From Arabidopsis thaliana (Eukaryota > Streptophyta > Magnoliopsida > Brassicales > Brassicaceae), in NCBI RefSeq assembly GCF_000001735.4, contig NC_003076.8:16123835-16187834 (forward strand): 64,000 nucleotides of DNA. The letters run 5' to 3'. The notes beneath the pieces are model-generated. The model worked only from the letters and a program-made list of their open reading frames with translations, did no database searches and had not been told where the DNA came from. A program made the position numbers and the translations under genes. Below are positions 58,315-64,000 of the stretch, piece after piece; positions within the stretch are counted from its first letter, which is position 1; the number at the start of each line of letters is the position of its first letter.

Positions 58315-60679
58315 ATGGCGGCATTGGAGGAGCTAAAGAAGAAGCTGTCTCCATTGTTTGATGCTGAGAAGGGTTTTTCTTCATCTTCATCTTTGGATCC
58401 AAACGATTCATATTTAGTAAGATTCCTGTGATTTTCGTTGTTAAGAAGTTTTGTTATGTTTCTGGTTTGTTTACTTTTATCTTCTTTTTGTTTGTTTGTG
58501 AAGTTATCTGATGGTGGGACTGTGAATTTACTTAGTAGATCATATGGAGTTTATAATTTTAACGAGCTCGGGTTACAAAAATGTACATCTTCTCATGTGG
58601 ATGAGTCTGAAAGTTCCGAGACGACGTATCAATGTGCTTCTCACGAAATGCGGGTTTTTGGAGCTATAGGAAGCGGAGCTAGCAGCGTTGTTCAACGAGC
58701 TATTCATATCCCTAATCATAGAATTTTAGCGTTGAAGAAGATTAATATCTTTGAAAGGGTAATGTTAATCTCTTTTGCTAGTTTAAAGAGAAAAATGTGA
58801 CTCCATTTAGTATGTGTTTTTGAATATGTACTGATTTTGGTGAGCAGGAGAAAAGGCAGCAATTGCTTACAGAGATACGGACATTGTGTGAAGCTCCTTG
58901 TCATGAAGGACTTGTGGATTTTCACGGAGCGTTTTATAGTCCAGACTCGGGACAAATCAGCATAGCTCTTGAATATATGAATGGAGGATCTCTTGCTGAT
59001 ATTTTAAAAGTAACAAAGAAGATACCTGAGCCGGTTCTTTCATCATTGTTCCACAAACTTTTGCAAGTAAAGATACTTAACTCTCTCTATAATGTGCAAC
59101 ATATATATGCGTTATGTTTTAAGTGTATATAAATTCATTCTTAGTGATGTGATTTCATTTTAAGGGATTGAGCTACTTGCATGGAGTGAGACATCTTGTT
59201 CATAGAGACATTAAACCTGCTAATTTGCTTATAAATCTCAAAGGGGAACCGAAGATAACCGATTTTGGCATAAGTGCTGGCCTTGAGAATTCAATGGCTA
59301 TGGTTAGTGATTGTATCTCAGTCTTTCACTCCTTATTAATCCAGTAATCCTTTTTTGATGAGTTTTTAACTTGTATTATCTGAAAATGATGGTTGCAAAG
59401 TGTGCTACTTTTGTTGGAACTGTCACCTACATGTCACCAGAGAGGATAAGGAATGACAGTTATTCTTATCCAGCTGATATATGGAGCCTTGGTCTCGCTC
59501 TTTTTGAATGCGGCACTGGAGAGTTTCCGTATATAGCTAATGAAGGGCCTGTTAATCTTATGTTGCAGGTTAATCAACTTGTCCCCAAATCCTTTCTTCC
59601 GATATATTATTTATATTTACACTAATTACTGTTATGTGAATGAAGATATTGGATGATCCTTCACCAACACCACCAAAACAAGAATTCTCACCAGAGTTCT
59701 GTTCCTTCATTGATGCTTGCCTCCAGAAGGATCCAGATGCTCGACCAACAGCTGACCAGGTTGGTAAAACTGAAATGTCATACATTTACCAGTCTAGTAC
59801 TTTACTGAAATAAGTCATTTTTAGAGCAAATTGTGGTTAAAAGTTTGGTGCTTCTCTTAGTATTCGTCTGTTTGTTAGAAGTTCGATGCATTTCTTTGTA
59901 TTTATTTGTTTTAATACAAGTCTGGTTAAGAATTGGATTCTTTCTGTTGAATTTATTAGATAATTCCTATAAAGCTTTGCTTTGATTCAAGTCTGATGGT
60001 GTTTCCTCTGCTACTTGAACAGCTCTTGTCACACCCTTTTATTACAAAACACGAGAAGGAAAGAGTAGATTTGGCGACTTTTGTTCAAAGCATCTTTGAT
60101 CCAACTCAGAGATTGAAAGATTTAGCTGATGTAAGTATATGATGATCTTATCAGACTTTTCTTAGTTCGAAAATACCAAATTAAAGTTAACATTAATGAT
60201 CTTATTGGATTTTTGTTCAGATGCTCACCATACATTATTACTCCCTCTTTGATGGATTTGATGATCTTTGGCACCACGCAAAATCGCTCTACACTGAAAC
60301 TTCAGTTTTCAGTTTCTCTGGGAAACATAACACAGGATCAACTGAAATCTTCTCAGCATTATCAGACATTCGTAACACATTAACAGGAGATTTACCGAGT
60401 GAGAAACTTGTTCATGTCGTTGAGAAGCTTCATTGCAAACCTTGCGGCAGTGGTGGAGTCATAATTCGTGCTGTTGGATCGTTTATTGTTGGAAATCAGT
60501 TTCTGATCTGTGGTGATGGAGTCCAAGCAGAAGGGCTTCCGAGTTTCAAAGATCTTGGCTTCGATGTCGCAAGTAGACGTGTTGGCCGATTTCAAGAACA
60601 GTTTGTTGTTGAATCTGGTGATCTTATTGGAAAGTATTTTCTTGCTAAGCAAGAGCTTTATATTACAAACTTAGATTAG
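58315..60679 (+). CDS. MKK3: Mitogen-activated protein kinase kinase 3 with NTF2-like domain
   Basis: Eight coding exons, 58315-58416, 58504-58758, 58848-59066, 59165-59302, 59401-59568, 59646-59759, 60023-60130 and 60221-60679, join to 520 residues, all phase 0. The kinase domain (about 83-343) has [11 protein letters not shown], the ALKK lysine, [11 protein letters not shown] and MSPERI. The activation loop has S235-x5-T241, the plant MAPKK phosphorylation pattern. The C-terminal 160 residues are the NTF2-like domain unique to MKK3. MKK3 passes signals from MAPKKKs to group C MAPKs (MPK1/2/7/14) and MPK6 in jasmonate, ABA, wounding and seed dormancy signalling. Length and residue numbers match those I know for Arabidopsis MKK3. 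Confidence 0.97.
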
Positions 60680-60964
60680 ATAAACACACATGAGAAAACG
60701 TTTGTTCTCTACTGTACTATAATGTAACTATGAACTTGTTTAATTACTAACATATGTAATTGTATTTGTTTAAGGTTCATAAAAAGTGCCGGAGAGAATT
60801 AGCCAATGATCAGGTAAAAACAAATAACCAAACCAATTTATTGAACATGTGAAAAACCCCACAAACAAATCTGTAATATTCACATATTACAAACCAATAA
60901 AAAAAATAACAAACCAATAAAAAACCTTTTATAGACACTGATTGTGTTTTTCTTGTTTCTTCAC
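60680..60964. other. Short 3' flank between convergent MKK3 and RBB1
   Basis: Less than 300 bp of AT-rich sequence that must hold both 3' UTRs. An imperfect repeat (CAAACCAATAAAAAA) occurs at about 60892 and 60911. Confidence 0.5.
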
Positions 60965-63900
60965 TTATGTAGGTGATGAAGGCTTTGTTGTGTGAGAAGA
61001 TTTGCCAGTGAGTACTTTCTTGACCTTAGAAATTGAATGCTTTACCTTTGAACCAACACCAGAGAGAATGCCGTGAGATTTCTTATGAGTCTTGACAATG
61101 CTTACTGTATCTTTAGCTTCAACCATCACTATTGAATCTGGACTTGTTTTATCATCTTTATGTTCATGATCTTCATCATCATTCTCATCTTCCTCTGTTT
61201 TAGGCTCTTTTTGGATGTGGTCAGATAGTGATTTCCTTGCCGGTTCTTTCAATGTTGGTTCAGTTTCTTTTACTACTGAAAACAAATCTTTGGTGTTCTC
61301 AGATTCTTCATCTTTTTTCTGTAGTTCTTCTTCAATCTTTGAATTCTCCAGGCTTGGAACTTCATTGGTTATTTCCCTTTTCTGTTGGTTTGGAACTTCA
61401 TATTCTGGCTGCAAAAAATGAAAATAAGCTTTTGTTTTCAGGACTTGTGACTTTGAAAGAATTTGTGTCCATTACTTATGGAAAAAGCAGGATAATGATA
61501 CCAAACCAAAGTATATTGTACCTCTGGTTTGTCTTGTGTTTTGCTGACGGAAGACAAGCTTTCAATATCCCGAATTTCGGGTTGTGTTTTGTCTATCGCA
61601 TCATCAGTTTCCTTCACATTGTTGAAACTTTCTTGATTTATTTCCTTCTGCAAAAACATGGTTTCTATGATTTAGATATTAAACGAGTATGAAAACAAAA
61701 GAAACACTGAATAATGTTCAGGTTCATACCTCTTCTTCTCTGATCTCTTCCTTGACAATATTTGTTTGCTTACCCTCCTCTTGCTCTATCTCTTTTGCAG
61801 CTTCGTGATCAATATTTTCAGATGTGTTGTTCTTCTGCGTTGCCAATATCACATTAAAAATTTCGGTCAGCAACAAATGATAATTAGTAAAACCACAGCA
61901 TCTAAGTTAACGAAATCACCTATGTTTCTTTGCTTTAAATATTACCTCTTCTACGGAAACTTCATGTTTGATTGCATCTTCCATCTCTGCCTTGACATGT
62001 TCAACCTCTCTCTTCTCCTCTATTGAGCTAGTTTCTTCCTTTTGTGCTGCAACTGAATCATGGCCATCACCTTTTATTTCATCATCAGGAACTTGCACTT
62101 TAACATATGTACCAATATCTTCTTGGACATCGGTGAGATCATTCAACTTGTGTTCTTGTTCTGATATCTCTTTCTCTATTGCAGCAGCCTCAAAATCTTC
62201 CTTGGGCTGATCTTGCACTTGCACGTTCGTAATCAAAGCATCAACAGTTTCCTCTTTTTTATCTTCTTGTGCCTTGTTGAATTCAAATGATGTTTCTTCC
62301 ACCTGATTGGGAGATTGATGAGACTGAATGAGTTCACTTAGATTCTGTACTGGAAGATCTCGGTCAGCAAAGTTCGTCACTGCTTCCGTGTTACTGTTCT
62401 CTTGAATATCATCTAGTACTTTTGAGGATGGAACCTTAAGTTCCTCGCCTATTGCTTCTTTAGGGACAGTTTCATCAGCACTAACCTCGTCGCTCTGATC
62501 CTTTGGTGCTTGTTCTGTTGGAAAATCCCTATCATCATTGCTCTTTATATCATCAACAGGGTCTTCATGCTCAGCTTCACTAGCTTTCTTGATGACTCCC
62601 ACTGGATCTGAAATTTGCTTCTCTGATGCAACTACCTCATTCATCTCTTCTTCATTCTCCAGTGCATTGTGAGGTACTTCCTCTTTTTCCCCATCCCGCG
62701 AAACAAAATCATTACCAACTTCAAGCTCACGCGCATCTTTGTTATCCTTTTTCACTTCTGATGAAACAATTTCCTGTTCCTCATCATCCTTCTTTTTGTC
62801 TTTGATATCAACAATTTGATCTTCTTCTTTAACAGTTTCATGAGTCTCGTCCTTCTGCTCCTTCTTAGATGTTTCAAAATCTTTGAGATGCTCTACTTGG
62901 AGACTTATCTTCTCTGATGTTGAACCATTGAAATCTTGTTGTGGCTCACGTTCTTCTTGCTTTTCATCAGAAATCACATGCTCTTGCTCCTCAGCAGACA
63001 ATGGAGAAGATGAAATCAGAATTTCCTCTCTAGGTAACACTTGTGCAATCTCCCTAGTTTCCTCTTGTACCTTTACCTCTTCTTTATGTTCCTCTTGCAA
63101 ATTGATTTCTTCTATTGGAAGAGATTTCCCTGCAAGACCGCTTTCTTCCTTGATTTTTTCAGCTTCTCCACTTTTATCTCCGTGTAATCTTTTTGCTTCT
63201 AAGATATCAGAAACAAAATCTTTTTCATTTGATTCAACCACATCATCACCTTTCTTTTCTTCTTGATCTGCAGGCTCTTTTATCATGCTTACTTCCGATG
63301 ATGCAGAATCATTGATTGCTCTCTCAGTCTCCAATGTAGTTTGGAGTTGTGTCAAGATTCCAACAACTGGAAGAGTTGAGTAAGTCTCATCTCCATGCTC
63401 TGCCTCCTCTGTAGGATAATCATTTTCTAACCCAGCCACTTCAACATCCGTTTTCTTTGTACTTTCATCCTCAACCTGATCATCTGATTTTTCTGCTCCT
63501 TCGGCTTGTGATTCTTTTGGTTTTGTTTCTCCTACCTTCTCTTCTGTTTCTGCAGAAACATGTCGTTCCTCTTGTGTGTTAGCTGCATAATCGCCTTCTT
63601 GTGGAGTCACTGGTTCGTCTTCCCCAGAAGCAAGCATGGAAACTGGAGCTTCAATGAATGATTCTTTTGGAACGGTTTCCGTAGAAAAGATATCTTCAGC
63701 TTGTACCTTGTGTGTTTCCTTTGTTTCTTCTTCAAGAATTTCCTCAACTTGCTTTGGAGTTTGGTCATCCTTATCTGAAACTAAGGATGGAGTCTGATCT
63801 GCTTGTGAAGTTCCAATTGGAAGAGTCTGATCAATAGTAGTTTCTGTTGCTTTGGCAGTCTCAGGAATTTCTTGGCTCTTCTCGTCCTTTGTCTCCTCTA

Positions 63901-64000
63901 ACTTTGGAGCTTCATGGTTCACAAACTCTTCTTCATGGTCCAAAGCCACTGTTCTCTCTGTTTCATTAATTTCTTCATTTCCTTTCTTTGCCTCTGCAAT
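60965..64000 (-). CDS. RBB1: RBB1 (regulator of bulb biogenesis 1), C-terminal part; gene continues past the window
   Basis: Minus-strand exons 64000(open)-61946, 61834-61730, 61647-61522 and 61408-60965 join in frame, about 909 visible residues. The upstream frame stays open to the edge, so the methionine at 63949 is internal. Composition is extremely rich in E, K, D, Q and S, with long coiled-coil or disordered stretches and no enzyme domain. The end is basic, SKVKHSISKVKKVLTG. This matches AT5G40450, a very large plant protein reported to affect vacuolar bulbs and transvacuolar strands. Older annotations call it A-kinase-anchor-like. The small 3' exons (42 and 35 codons) flank a giant exon. 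Identification rests on gene order and composition. Confidence 0.88.

Noticed and set aside
61916-61945. Eight-residue extension of the large RBB1 exon past a donor site
   Set aside because: A GAGGTAATA donor at 61944-61945 ends the exon, and the next exon continues the acidic frame.

Overview
The window is plant nuclear DNA, almost certainly Arabidopsis thaliana. It is AT-rich, has GT-AG introns, plant-only gene families (R2R3-MYB, DUF26 receptor kinase, PLS-DYW PPR proteins, oleosin, raffinose synthase, COX5C) and the miR866 hairpin. From memory, not from a search, the gene order matches chromosome 5 from about AT5G40330 to AT5G40450. Exon boundaries were read by hand from GT/AG sites and reading-frame continuity. 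For most genes the joined length equals the length I remember for the Arabidopsis protein.

Layout. 1-3.9 kb: intergenic. 4.0-5.6 kb: MYB23 (+). 7.8-10.8 kb: PWWP-domain chromatin protein (-), with an intron in its 5' UTR. 14.9-17.1 kb: MYB24 (-). 21.4-22.7 kb: MYB115 (+), followed by a TATC microsatellite and a decayed fragment of MYB115 exon 1. 24.0-25.2 kb: glutaredoxin GRXC2 (-). 28.3-31.2 kb: cysteine-rich receptor kinase CRK42 (+). 31.65-31.85 kb: COX5C (-). 32.9-33.4 kb: LINE reverse-transcriptase relic. 34.0-34.1 kb: MIR866 (-). 37.9-41.25 kb: raffinose synthase RS5/SIP1 (+), with a decayed copy of its 3' end at 41.9 kb. 42.6-49.4 kb: three intronless PPR genes on the + strand (one P class, two PLS-DYW), with an RNase H-like relic between the first two. 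49.8-50.9 kb: oleosin 2 (-). 52.6-54.4 kb: MYB22 (-). 55.7-57.4 kb: a composition-shifted stretch and a LINE 3' relic. 58.3-60.7 kb: MKK3 (+). 61.0-64.0 kb: the 3' part of a giant acidic protein gene, RBB1 (-), which runs off the right edge.

The genes do not form a pathway; they are independent units with their own promoters. Local history shows in the two related MYBs (MYB115 and MYB22), the adjacent PPR genes, and small duplicated fragments beside MYB115, GRXC2 and RS5. I found no evidence of a wholly new system. The items most worth a second look are the very regular young miRNA foldback, the unlisted gene relics, and the repeats around GRXC2.
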